Below the pieces are notes generated by a model that was given only the letters and a program-made list of their open reading frames with translations, did not search any database and was not told the DNA's origin. From the NCBI GenBank assembly GCA_009995225.1, contig JAACPW010000002.1, positions 1 through 64,000 of the forward strand: a stretch of DNA of 64,000 bases, written 5' to 3'. Shown piece after piece: positions 25,226 through 34,208 of this stretch. The stretch is from Sphingomonadales bacterium (lineage in GTDB: Bacteria; Pseudomonadota; Alphaproteobacteria; Sphingomonadales; Sphingomonadaceae). How positions within the stretch are numbered: position 1 is the first letter of the stretch; every line of letters starts with the position of its first letter. The position numbers and the translations under genes were made by a program.

Positions 25226-26871
25226 CAATGCGCGCCCGCACATTTGCGACCGCACTGATGGCTGCCGGCTTCATGGCCGCATCGGCTCCGGCGTTCGCGC
25301 AATCGCAAGTTCCGGGGCAGGGCGGCGATGTGCCCGGCCAACGCGCAAACCGCGTGGTGCAGCCCTATATCGAAGTCGGGCAAATCGTCTCGGCGGAGCT
25401 CAGCCCCGGCAATGATGTCGTCACGTTCACGCAGGTTGCCGTGGGCGTCGATGTCAACGTGCAGGGCCGCAACAGCGGCGCAGCCGTATCGGTGAGGTAT
25501 GAACGCAACATCGGCTACGGCGACGACAGTATAGATACCGACACGGTCAGCGGGATTGCGCGCGGCACGTTGGCGCTCGTTCCCAATACTTTGAGCTTGG
25601 AAGCAGGCGCGCTGGCCTCGCGCAGCCGCATCGACGCGGGCGGCGGCACCACCGCCAACCCGCTGGTGCGCGACGATGCCGAAAGCCGCGTTTACAGCGT
25701 TTATGCCGGTCCCAGCCTCAACACCCGCGTCGGCGCTGTCGATGTGCAAGGGTTGGCACGGGTCGGCTATAACCGCTTTGAGGCCGATGATGCGCTGGTG
25801 ACGCAGCAGGGCGCGGTTGTCGACGTGTTCGATGACAGCGTGACCTATCTGGGCCAGCTGCGCGCCGGGGTTCGCCCCGGAGAGGTTCTGCCGGTGGGCC
25901 TTGCGGTGACAGCAGGCGGGTTTCAGGAAGATATCGGCAATCTCGACCAGCGCGTGCGCGATCTTTACGTGCGCGGCGATGTGACGGTGCCGTTGACCCG
26001 CAGCCTCGCTCTGGTGGCTGGCGCGGGCTACGAGGATGTGGAAATTTCCAGCCGCGATGCGCTGCGCGATTCCAATGGCGCGCCGGTGATCGGCGCCGAT
26101 GGCCGCTTCGTCACCGATGGCACCGCGCCGCGCCGGATCGCCTTTGATGTTGATGGATTGCTGTGGGATGTCGGCGTGCTCTGGCGGCCATCCTCGCGCA
26201 CCAGCCTTCAGGCTGCGGTCGGGCGGCGCTACGACTCCACCACCTATTACGGCACGTTCACCTATGTCCCCAACCCGCGCAGCGCCTTTGCGGTGTCGGT
26301 GTATGACGGGGTGAGCGGCATTGGCGGCACGCTCGGCAACGCGCTTGCCGGGCTGGACAGCGATTTCGAGGCGATCCGCAATCCTGTCACCGGTGATTTC
26401 GGCGGATTGGTCAGCGGGACCGAAGGACAGGCCCTGATCGGAGGCATCGGGTCGAGCCGTTCCGCCGCCTTCCGTGGCCGCGGGGTGCGTGCATCCTATC
26501 AGCGGACAATGGGCCGCACGGTGGCTTCGCTGGGCGCTGGCTATGACCGGCGCACTTTTATCGCGGCGTCCGGCACTGTGCTCGCCCCTGTCGATGGTCT
26601 GACGGATGAAAGCTATTACGTGATCGGCGGCCTCACCCGCGAAGTCGGCCGCAATGCCAACATCACCGCCAACGCCTATGCCAACTGGTTCGACGCGGCA
26701 GGCACCAACAATGATGTGACGGCCTATGGCGCATCGGCCGCCTACAACCAGTCGATCACACAGCGCCTTACGGGACGGGCCGCGATTGCGGTTGATTACT
26801 TCGACAGCGAATTCAGCGCCCAGGACTTCGCCTTTGCGACCGCGCTGGTTGGTCTGCGTTACAATTTCTGA
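25222..26871 (+). CDS. XrtA-locus outer membrane beta-barrel protein
   Basis: A 549-residue protein with a signal peptide (MTMRARTFATALMAAGFMAA then SAPAFAQ). The rest is alternating amphipathic strands, ending ALVGLRYNF, a terminal Phe that suits BAM-dependent insertion. It fits the PEP-CTERM-associated outer-membrane protein slot of XrtA loci. Likely it contributes to secretion of the polymer through the outer membrane, beside the Wza-like lipoprotein. ATGA overlap with the kinase gene shows translational coupling. Confidence 0.82.
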   Translation: MTMRARTFATALMAAGFMAASAPAFAQSQVPGQGGDVPGQRANRVVQPYIEVGQIVSAELSPGNDVVTFTQVAVGVDVNVQGRNSGAAVSVRYERNIGYGDDSIDTDTVSGIARGTLALVPNTLSLEAGALASRSRIDAGGGTTANPLVRDDAESRVYSVYAGPSLNTRVGAVDVQGLARVGYNRFEADDALVTQQGAVVDVFDDSVTYLGQLRAGVRPGEVLPVGLAVTAGGFQEDIGNLDQRVRDLYVRGDVTVPLTRSLALVAGAGYEDVEISSRDALRDSNGAPVIGADGRFVTDGTAPRRIAFDVDGLLWDVGVLWRPSSRTSLQAAVGRRYDSTTYYGTFTYVPNPRSAFAVSVYDGVSGIGGTLGNALAGLDSDFEAIRNPVTGDFGGLVSGTEGQALIGGIGSSRSAAFRGRGVRASYQRTMGRTVASLGAGYDRRTFIAASGTVLAPVDGLTDESYYVIGGLTREVGRNANITANAYANWFDAAGTNNDVTAYGASAAYNQSITQRLTGRAAIAVDYFDSEFSAQDFAFATALVGLRYNF

Positions 26872-26887
26872 CGGGGAACTGACGCTC

Positions 26888-28063
26888 ATGTACGAACAAT
26901 TCTACGGTTTCAGCGGACGGCCCTTTCAGCTCACCCCCGATCCGCAATTCTATTTTGAAAGCACCAGCCACAAAAAGGCGATGAGCTACCTTGGCTATGG
27001 CTTGGCGCAAGGCGAAGGTTTCATCGTCATCACGGGCGAAATCGGCGCGGGCAAATCGACTCTGGTGGCGCATCTGATGGAGCGGATCGATCCGGCCGCG
27101 CTGACAGCGGCGCAGGTTGTGACCAGCGCACTTGATGGCGAAGAGATCGTGCATGTTGTCGCGCAGGCCTTCGGGCTGCATGTCGAGGGACATGACAAGG
27201 CGACGGCGCTGGGTGCGATCGAACGTTTCTTGCAAGACGAAGCGCGCGCCGGGCGCCGCTGTCTGCTGGTGGTGGATGAATGCCAGAACCTCGATCTCGA
27301 TGCGCTGGAGGAGCTGCGGATGCTCTCCAACTTCCAGCTTGGCGCGCATCCGTTGCTGCAAAGCCTGCTGCTGGGCCAGCCCGAGTTTCGTCGCACGCTT
27401 GCTCACCATCCGGGGCTGGAACAACTGCGCCAGCGGATCATCGCTTCGCATCACCTCGAAGCCTTGGATGGCGGGGAGGTTGAGCATTATGTGCGCCACC
27501 GGTTGAACCATGTTGGCTGGTCGGATCGACCGCTGTTCGATGACGGGCTGCTGGACAAGCTTTATCGCCACAGCGATGGCATACCGCGCCGCGTCAACCA
27601 GATCATGAACCGTCTGCTGTTGCTCGGCGCAATCGAGGAACGCGATACGCTCAGCCCGGCAATGCTTGACGAGGTCATCGCTGAAATGGCGTCAGACCAG
27701 AACCGCGGGGCGCGCGGCCAAAACGATCTGCGCAGTGCGCCTGCAACTTTGCCATTTGCCAACCGGCCGGTGGAGCAGGGGCACCTGCCCGCCACCGAAG
27801 TTGCCGCCCTGCTGGCCGAACGCGATGCCCGCACCGCCGAGCTCGAAGCTGCGATCGGGGAATTGCAGGCCGCCGGGGTGGACCAAAGCGGCGTGAATGG
27901 CGAAGACCTCTCGCCCGAGGAAGCGCGTATCGCGGAGGCGCGCTTTGCCGCAGCATTGGAACGGATCGAAAGCAGGCTCGAGGAACAGGAGCAATCCTTC
28001 CGCCATGTCCTCACCATGCTGATCGAATGGCTCGAGGAAGACCCGTCCCGCGAGGCGGCGTAG
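26888..28063 (+). CDS. XrtA-associated AAA ATPase (ExeA-like)
   Basis: A 391-residue protein that begins MYEQFYGFSGRPFQLTPDPQ, the hallmark start of the XrtA-associated ATPase and of ExeA. Walker A GEIGAGKSTLV is at about 50-60. Walker B is CLLVVDECQNL near 125. Sensor and lid regions run to HSDGIPRRVNQIMNRLLLLG. The C-terminal third is a charged coiled coil (RIAEARFAAALERIESRLEE). It may energise assembly or regulate the export machinery. GGGGA precedes the start. Confidence 0.92.
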   Translation: MYEQFYGFSGRPFQLTPDPQFYFESTSHKKAMSYLGYGLAQGEGFIVITGEIGAGKSTLVAHLMERIDPAALTAAQVVTSALDGEEIVHVVAQAFGLHVEGHDKATALGAIERFLQDEARAGRRCLLVVDECQNLDLDALEELRMLSNFQLGAHPLLQSLLLGQPEFRRTLAHHPGLEQLRQRIIASHHLEALDGGEVEHYVRHRLNHVGWSDRPLFDDGLLDKLYRHSDGIPRRVNQIMNRLLLLGAIEERDTLSPAMLDEVIAEMASDQNRGARGQNDLRSAPATLPFANRPVEQGHLPATEVAALLAERDARTAELEAAIGELQAAGVDQSGVNGEDLSPEEARIAEARFAAALERIESRLEEQEQSFRHVLTMLIEWLEEDPSREAA

Positions 28064-28066
28064 ATC

Positions 28067-29005
28067 ATGAACGGTTCTTTTCCCCACCATCCCGCAGACG
28101 CGGCACCCGGTATCGTCAACGGCCTGTCGGTCGATGTCGAAGACTGGTTCCAGGTCGGCGCCTTCGAAAATGTCATCGCGCGCGGCGAGTGGGACAGCAT
28201 CAAGACCCGCGTGGAGGACAATGTCTACCGCGTGCTCGACCTTTTTGCCGAAGCCGACGTCACCGCGACCTTTTTCACGCTTGGCTGGGTGGCGCAGCGC
28301 CATCCGGAGATGGTTCGGCGCATTGCCGACGCCGGGCATGAACTGGCCAGCCATGGATATGACCATGCGCGGGTGTTCACCTTCACCCGCAAGGAATTTG
28401 CAGAAGATATCTGCAAGGCGCGCGCCATTATCGAGGATTGTTCGGGTCACGCCGTCACCGGTTACCGCGCGCCGAGCTTTTCGATCGACAGCCGCACGCC
28501 CTGGGCTTTCGCCGAACTGGCGGAGCAGGGCTATGTCTACTCCTCCAGCGTCGCGCCGGTCGCGCATGACCATTATGGCTGGCCCGAAGCACCGCGTTTT
28601 GCCTTCAAGCCGCTGCCGTGGTCTTCGTTGATCGAGCTTCCGGTGACCACCGCGATCCTTGGCGGGCGGCGTGTGGCGGCGGGTGGGGGCGGGTTCTTCC
28701 GGGTGCTGCCGTATGGCTTTTCGCGCTGGGCGATCCGGCAGGTGAACCGCGCCGAAGGGCGTCCGGCGGTGTTCTATTTCCACCCGTGGGAAGTCGATCC
28801 TCAGCAGCCACGCGTTGGCCATGCGCCGCTGCGTTCGCGCTTCCGGCATTATACCGGCCTTGCGCGGATGGCCGACAAGTTGCGTGGTCTGGTGCAGGAT
28901 TTCCGCTGGGGCCGGATGGATCTGGTCGCGCACCGCGAGGCGGCCCGCGCTGAAGATCTGTACTTGCCGGACCCCGATTTGTCGGCGGCGGATATCGCGG
29001 CATGA
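28067..29005 (+). CDS. XrtA-associated polysaccharide deacetylase
   Basis: A 312-residue NodB-homology protein without a signal peptide. NGLSVDVEDWFQVGAFE near 17-33 holds the catalytic/metal Asp. HELASHGYDHARV near 92-104 holds the metal His pair. GYRAPSFSIDSRTPW and FYFHPWEVDPQQPR complete the motifs. The DUF3473-type tail follows. It would remove acetyl groups from the repeat-unit sugar. It starts 3 bp after the ATPase stop and overlaps the next gene (ATGA). Confidence 0.92.
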   Translation: MNGSFPHHPADAAPGIVNGLSVDVEDWFQVGAFENVIARGEWDSIKTRVEDNVYRVLDLFAEADVTATFFTLGWVAQRHPEMVRRIADAGHELASHGYDHARVFTFTRKEFAEDICKARAIIEDCSGHAVTGYRAPSFSIDSRTPWAFAELAEQGYVYSSSVAPVAHDHYGWPEAPRFAFKPLPWSSLIELPVTTAILGGRRVAAGGGGFFRVLPYGFSRWAIRQVNRAEGRPAVFYFHPWEVDPQQPRVGHAPLRSRFRHYTGLARMADKLRGLVQDFRWGRMDLVAHREAARAEDLYLPDPDLSAADIAA

Positions 29006-30063
29006 ACGCGCCGGTGAAAACCGGGACGCAGGTGCGCGCAGTCGATTTGCGCGATCCATCGGAATTGCGCCGGATCGAGGGCTTCGTTGCCGATGTCGGC
29101 GCAAGCCTGTTCCACCGTCCGGCTTGGTTGCTGGGTGTCGAAGCCGGCACCGGCCAGTGCGCCGCCGGGCTGGTGGCCGAACGCATGGGCGTGGTAACGG
29201 GCTGGTTGCCGCTAACCGAAGTGCGCTCGGCCCTGTTCGGCAAGGCTCTGGTCTCCAGCGGCTTTGGCGTCGGCGGCGGGATCATTGCTGACAGTGCCGA
29301 TGCCGCCGAGGCTCTTGCAGTAGCAGCGCAGAAACACGCAGTGGGTGGCGGCTTTTCAGGCGTTGAACTGCGCGGCGGAACGATACCCCAAGATTGGGAG
29401 ACGTGGAGCGACAAGCATTGCGGCTTCGTGCGCCCGCTCGGCGCCAATGATGAAGCGGAATTGCTGGCGATCCCGCGCAAGGCCCGCGCCGAGGTGCGCA
29501 AAGGGCTGGCTTTCCGTCACCGTATGACCATCGGCTGCGAGGCGAAGGATCTCGCCGCGCATTACGCCTGTTACAGCCAGAGCGTGCGCAACCTCGGAAC
29601 GCCAGTGTTCCCCAAACGGCTGTTCACCGCGATGCTGGCAGCCTTTCCGCAACGCAGCGATATTCTGACCGTCTGGCAGGGCGATACCCCGCTGGCGAGC
29701 GTGCTCAGCTTCTATCACGACGGCACGGTCCTGCCGTTCTGGGGCGGGGGCGTGTTCGCCGCCCGCGCGGCGCGGGCCAACGAGGTCATGTATTACGAAT
29801 TGATGCTCCACGCACGGCGGCAGGGGATGCAGTGCTTCGATTTTGGCCGCTCCAAGACCGGCAGCGGCCCGTTTGCGTTCAAGAAGAACTGGGGCTTTGA
29901 TCCCGTGCCGCTGACCTATGGCGCATGGACGGCGCCGGGCCAGCCCCCGCGCAATATCGACCCGACTGACGCAAGCTATTCCCGCAAGATCGGTCTGTGG
30001 AAGAAACTTCCGCTGCCCATCGCGAATGCACTGGGGCCGTGGATCGCGCGCGGGCTGGCGTGA
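29002..30063 (+). CDS. XrtA/PEP-CTERM-associated FemAB-family protein
   Basis: A 353-residue double-GNAT protein. ASLFHRPAWLLGVE, LPLTEVRSALFGKALVSSGF and LAIPRKARAEVRKGL are in the N-terminal half. LASVLSFYHDGTVLPFWGGG and CFDFGRSKTGSGPFAFKKNW are in the C-terminal half. FemAB relatives transfer aminoacyl groups to cell-envelope precursors. Here it is the second acyltransferase of the locus besides the gene at 18073-19047. The next gene's ATG shares the last A of its TGA stop. Confidence 0.9.
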   Translation: MNAPVKTGTQVRAVDLRDPSELRRIEGFVADVGASLFHRPAWLLGVEAGTGQCAAGLVAERMGVVTGWLPLTEVRSALFGKALVSSGFGVGGGIIADSADAAEALAVAAQKHAVGGGFSGVELRGGTIPQDWETWSDKHCGFVRPLGANDEAELLAIPRKARAEVRKGLAFRHRMTIGCEAKDLAAHYACYSQSVRNLGTPVFPKRLFTAMLAAFPQRSDILTVWQGDTPLASVLSFYHDGTVLPFWGGGVFAARAARANEVMYYELMLHARRQGMQCFDFGRSKTGSGPFAFKKNWGFDPVPLTYGAWTAPGQPPRNIDPTDASYSRKIGLWKKLPLPIANALGPWIARGLA

Positions 30064-31304
30064 TGGGCGAAATTCTCTTCCTTGCACACCGCGTGCCGTT
30101 CCCACCGGATCGCGGCGACCGCATCCGCTCGCATCATCTGCTGAAGGCCCTTGCACGGCTCGCGCCTGTGCATGTCGGGTGCTTTGACGAAGGTGAGGGT
30201 TCGGGTTCGGGTGAGGGCAGGGACGCGTTGTCGGCGTTGTTGGCGCTGGCAGCATCGCATTGCATCGCCCCGCGCACCAAGCCGCTTGTTCTGGCCGGGA
30301 TCGAGGCGGTGCTGACGGGCAAGCCGGTCAGCCTGACCGCATTCCACTCTAGCAAGCTCAAGGATTGGGTGCGAGAAACCATCGCATCGTGCAACATCAC
30401 CGCCATCGTCGTCTTCTCCGGCCAGATGGGGCAATATGTCCCCGATGATTTTGCGGGCTGCGTCGTCATCGACCTGTGCGATGTCGATAGCGCCAAGTTT
30501 GCAAGCTATGCCGCAGCGGGCGAGCGGGTCTGGCTGAATGCCCGCGAGGCGCGATTGCTGGCGATTGAGGAAGAACGGCTTGGCGCCCGTGCTGATGCGA
30601 CAGCCCTGATTTCCGAGGCTGAGGCTAAGCTTTATCGTGGCCGGCTGACGGCACCGGGCAAGGTCAATGTGCAGGTGATCGGTAACGGCATCGACGCTGC
30701 GTATTTCGATCCCGCCGGCACCTTGCCGCATCCGGCGATCACAGGCCTGCCGGGGCCGCATTTCACCTTCACTGGGCAGATGGACTATCGCCCAAACGAA
30801 CAGGCGGCGCTGTGGGTGATCGAGGCGCTGATGCCACGCTTGCGCGCCCGCTTTCCGCAGGCGGTGTTCCATGTGGTTGGCCGCAATCCGACGGCCAGGC
30901 TGATGGCGCACCATGGCACACCGGGCGTTCAGGTGTGGGGCGAAGTACCCGATGTGCGGCCCTTCATCGCTGCCGCCGATGCCGTTCTGGCACCGCTGCT
31001 GATTGCGCGCGGGGTGCAAAACAAGGTGCTTGAAGCGATGGCGATGGCCAAGCCCGTGGTGCTGACGCCCGAGGCTGCGACCGGTATCGCCGCCCGCGAC
31101 GGCGTGGATTGGCTCGTTTGCCAGCCCGATCCCGATGCGATGACGGCACGCCTTGCAGATCTTCTTACCGGCACTGCCACATCCGCCCGGATCGGTGCGG
31201 CTGCGCGGGCCTTCGTGCTCGAACATCATGGATGGGAGTCCATGATGGCCCCGCTGTCAGGCCTTCTGGCCATGCGTGCGCAGGACCATCGTCATGCAGC
31301 CTGA
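30063..31304 (+). CDS. XrtA-system glycosyltransferase (GT4, TIGR03087-type)
   Basis: A 413-residue GT-B enzyme. It starts MGEILFLAHRVPFPPDRGDR, with IRSHHLLKALA, typical for this XrtA-associated family. The C-terminal Rossmann half contains FTGQMDYRPNEQAALWVIEA, FHVVGRNPTA, VWGEVPDVRPFIAAADAVLAP and KVLEAMAMAKPVVLTPEAA. It adds a sugar to the polymer precursor at the cytoplasmic face. The xrtA gene starts 11 bp before its stop. Confidence 0.92.
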   Translation: MGEILFLAHRVPFPPDRGDRIRSHHLLKALARLAPVHVGCFDEGEGSGSGEGRDALSALLALAASHCIAPRTKPLVLAGIEAVLTGKPVSLTAFHSSKLKDWVRETIASCNITAIVVFSGQMGQYVPDDFAGCVVIDLCDVDSAKFASYAAAGERVWLNAREARLLAIEEERLGARADATALISEAEAKLYRGRLTAPGKVNVQVIGNGIDAAYFDPAGTLPHPAITGLPGPHFTFTGQMDYRPNEQAALWVIEALMPRLRARFPQAVFHVVGRNPTARLMAHHGTPGVQVWGEVPDVRPFIAAADAVLAPLLIARGVQNKVLEAMAMAKPVVLTPEAATGIAARDGVDWLVCQPDPDAMTARLADLLTGTATSARIGAAARAFVLEHHGWESMMAPLSGLLAMRAQDHRHAA

Positions 31305-32298
31305 CATTGGCGCTTTGCCTGCCCCGCACAAGGCGTCAGGCATCCCTTTGGCATGGCGCAAACCGCTCGTCGCGCTCGCGCTTGCCGCCTTTGCGCTCGT
31401 TACGGTCACGGCGCAAAGCTGGGGCGCGATGTTCCACCAGTGGTGGAATATCGACACCTATAACCACCTGCTGCTTGTCCCGTTCATCGCCATCTGGCTG
31501 GTGGCGCTGAAAGAGGATGATCTGGCCACGATGACCCCGCAAGCCTTTTGGCCCGGCCTTGTGCTGGTCGCTTTAGGGCTTGGCATTTGGCGGACGGGCG
31601 AAGCAATAGGCGTCAATCTGCTGGCACAGGCCGGCGCCGTTGCCGCGTTGCAAGCGGCGGTCATCACCGTGCTGGGGCTGCGCGTCAGCCTGTTTCTAGC
31701 ATTGCCGCTCGTCTATGCCAGCTTTCTGGTGCCATTTGGCGACGAAATTATCCCTCCATTGCAAGCGATCACGGCTGCCATTGCGATCACGCTCACCCAG
31801 GCGAGCGGTGTGCCGGCGCAGATCGAGGGCATCTATATTGATACCCCTGCCGGCCTGTTCATCGTTGCCGAGGCGTGTTCGGGCGTGAAGTTCCTGATCG
31901 CAATGGTGACGCTGGCGGTGCTGGTCTGCTTCACGCGGTTTGAACGCTGGAGCCGCCGTGTGGCTTTCCTTATTGCGTGTATCATCGTTCCGATTCTCGC
32001 CAACGGCGTGAGAGCGTGGGCGACGATCTACGTCGCGCAATATATCGGCGCAGAGCGGGCAACGGGATTTGACCATATTGTCTATGGCTGGATCTTCTTC
32101 GCCCTTATCGTCGCGGCCCTGCTTGGCGCTGCATGGCGGTTCTTCGAGCGCGAGCCAGAGGCCTACGGGTGGCGGGCCGAGACAATCGCAGGTTGGTCTT
32201 TGGTCACCCGCACCGAACGGCTCGGTTTTGCGCCCACCACTGCGGGGATTGCAATCGTTGCCCTTGCGGCGATTGCCGCGCTGACCGCGCTGCTCTAG
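31294..32298 (+). CDS. xrtA: Exosortase A
   Basis: A 334-residue polytopic membrane transpeptidase. The ATG was chosen because AGGA lies about 10 bases upstream; a GTG 18 bp earlier is also in frame. The catalytic triad is visible: Cys195 in VAEACSGVKFL, Arg240 in ANGVRAWATI, and His261 in GFDHIVYGWIFF. It cleaves PEP-CTERM proteins at the inner membrane and may link them to an acceptor. No EpsI domain follows, and the next gene starts 11 bp later. No PEP-CTERM substrate gene is seen in the window. Confidence 0.95.
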   Translation: MQPDIGALPAPHKASGIPLAWRKPLVALALAAFALVTVTAQSWGAMFHQWWNIDTYNHLLLVPFIAIWLVALKEDDLATMTPQAFWPGLVLVALGLGIWRTGEAIGVNLLAQAGAVAALQAAVITVLGLRVSLFLALPLVYASFLVPFGDEIIPPLQAITAAIAITLTQASGVPAQIEGIYIDTPAGLFIVAEACSGVKFLIAMVTLAVLVCFTRFERWSRRVAFLIACIIVPILANGVRAWATIYVAQYIGAERATGFDHIVYGWIFFALIVAALLGAAWRFFEREPEAYGWRAETIAGWSLVTRTERLGFAPTTAGIAIVALAAIAALTALL

Positions 32299-32309
32299 GC
32301 GGCAAGGCC

Positions 32310-34208
32310 ATGTGCGGAATTGCCGGGATATTTCATGCCGAAACGCCAAAGCCGGTCGATCCGATCCGGGTTGAGCGGATGTGCGATGTGTTGGCCCACC
32401 GCGGGCCTGATGGGGCGGGGGTGTGGACCGATCAGGGCGTGGGCCTTGGCCATCGTCGCTTGTCGATCATCGACGTTGCCGGGTCGCCCCAGCCGATGCA
32501 CGCAGGCAATAATTGCGCAGTGATCGTCTTCAACGGCGAAATCTACAATTTCCGCGAATTGCGCCGCGATCTGGAGCAGGCCGGTTTCACCTTCCGCACC
32601 TCGGGTGACACCGAAGTAATCCTTGCGGCATGGCAGCGATGGGGGCCAGATTGCCTCAAGCGGTTTGACGGGATGTTTGCCTTCGCGTTGTTCGACCGCG
32701 ACAAGCGCCAGCTGTTCCTTGCGCGCGACCGCTTCGGGGTCAAACCGCTGTTCTATGCGCCGCTGTCGGACGGGAGCATCGCCTTTGCCTCGGAGCTGAA
32801 GGGCTTGCTCGCCCACCCGCTGCTGCGCCGCCGTATCAGTCCGCAGGCGATCGAGGCCTACATGACTTGGGGCTATGTGCCCGACACGCATTCGATCCTG
32901 GCGGGGGTGGAAAAGCTAGCAGCAGGCCATTTCTGGCTGCTGGAGCAAGGCAAGGCGCCCGGCCGGCCGCAACGGTGGTGGGACATCGACTTTACGCAGC
33001 GCGAACGCGGGAGCGAGGCTGATCTGGCGGCGCAGCTCATCCATTTGCTGCGTGAAGGCGTGCGGTCGCGGATGGTGTCGGACGTGCCGCTCGGCGCCTT
33101 TCTTTCGGGCGGGGTGGACAGTTCGGGTGTGGTCGCGCTGATGAGCGAGGCCAGTGCTGCGCCGGTGCAAACCTGCTCGATCGGGTTCGATGTCGCTGCC
33201 TATGACGAGACGAGTTACGCGCGCCAGGTGGCCGCGAAATTCGGGGCGGATCATGCAGAACGGATCGTTGCCACCGATGATTTCGGGACGATCGATCAGC
33301 TTGCAGCGATGTTTGACGAGCCCTTCGCCGACGCGTCGGCTTTGCCGACGTGGCGGGTGTGCCAGTTGGCGCGTGAGCGGGTGACGGTCGCGCTGTCCGG
33401 TGACGGCGCGGACGAGGCCTTCGGCGGATACCGCCGGCAGGTGTTTCACCACCACGAGGAACGGGCACGCTCCATTCTGCCCGCAGGCTTCCGCGCACCG
33501 CTGTTCGGCGCTTTGGGCCGCGCATGGCCCAAGGCCGATTGGGCGCCGCGGCAGTTGCGCGCCAAAACGACCTTGCTTGCGCTCGCGGAAAGCGGCGAGG
33601 AAGGTTATGCGCGCGGCCTGTCAGTGACGCCCCCTGAAGCACGCAGGGCGCTGTATTCCGACGCCTTCGCCGCCAGCCTTGAAGGCTTTCGGGGCGAGGA
33701 CGAGCTGATCGCCCTGATGCGCGCCGCACCGGGCCGCTCGGGCCTCGACCGGGCACAATATGCCGACCTCAGCTTCTGGATGCCCGGCGACATCCTCACC
33801 AAGGTCGACCGCACCAGCATGGCGGTAAGCCTCGAAGCGCGCGAACCGTTGCTCGACCACCGTCTGGTGGAGTTTGCCGCACGCCTGCCCGAAGCGATGC
33901 GGGTTCGCGGATCGACTGGCAAGTATCTGCTTAAGAAGTCGCTCGAACATTACCTGCCAAACGACATTCTCTATCGGCCCAAGCAGGGCTTCGTCACGCC
34001 GATCGCAGAGTGGCTGCGCGGGCCCTTGGCGGGTGCCGCGCGGGGCATCGGCACAAGTGGCGGTCTGGCGCAGACCGGCTTTTTCGACCAGAAGGCAATC
34101 AGCGGCTTGGCCGAGGCCCATATTGCAGGCCGCGCAGATCATTCGCGTACGCTTTGGCAATTGCTGATGCTGGAGAAGTCACTGAGCCAGCTGGACGTCA
34201 GCGCCTAG
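32310..34208 (+). CDS. XrtA-associated asparagine-synthase-like amidotransferase
   Basis: A 632-residue AsnB-type protein. Cys2 of MCGIAGIF is the Ntn glutaminase nucleophile, and AHRGPDGAGVW and VFNGEIYNF follow. The C-terminal ATP-pyrophosphatase domain has PLGAFLSGGVDSSGVVALM and ALSGDGADEAFGGYRR. In XrtA loci this protein is thought to amidate a surface-polymer component; an AsnB relative is known to be needed for floc formation in Zoogloea-type bacteria. It shares a CTAG stop overlap with the opposing zapE gene. Confidence 0.92.
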   Translation: MCGIAGIFHAETPKPVDPIRVERMCDVLAHRGPDGAGVWTDQGVGLGHRRLSIIDVAGSPQPMHAGNNCAVIVFNGEIYNFRELRRDLEQAGFTFRTSGDTEVILAAWQRWGPDCLKRFDGMFAFALFDRDKRQLFLARDRFGVKPLFYAPLSDGSIAFASELKGLLAHPLLRRRISPQAIEAYMTWGYVPDTHSILAGVEKLAAGHFWLLEQGKAPGRPQRWWDIDFTQRERGSEADLAAQLIHLLREGVRSRMVSDVPLGAFLSGGVDSSGVVALMSEASAAPVQTCSIGFDVAAYDETSYARQVAAKFGADHAERIVATDDFGTIDQLAAMFDEPFADASALPTWRVCQLARERVTVALSGDGADEAFGGYRRQVFHHHEERARSILPAGFRAPLFGALGRAWPKADWAPRQLRAKTTLLALAESGEEGYARGLSVTPPEARRALYSDAFAASLEGFRGEDELIALMRAAPGRSGLDRAQYADLSFWMPGDILTKVDRTSMAVSLEAREPLLDHRLVEFAARLPEAMRVRGSTGKYLLKKSLEHYLPNDILYRPKQGFVTPIAEWLRGPLAGAARGIGTSGGLAQTGFFDQKAISGLAEAHIAGRADHSRTLWQLLMLEKSLSQLDVSA

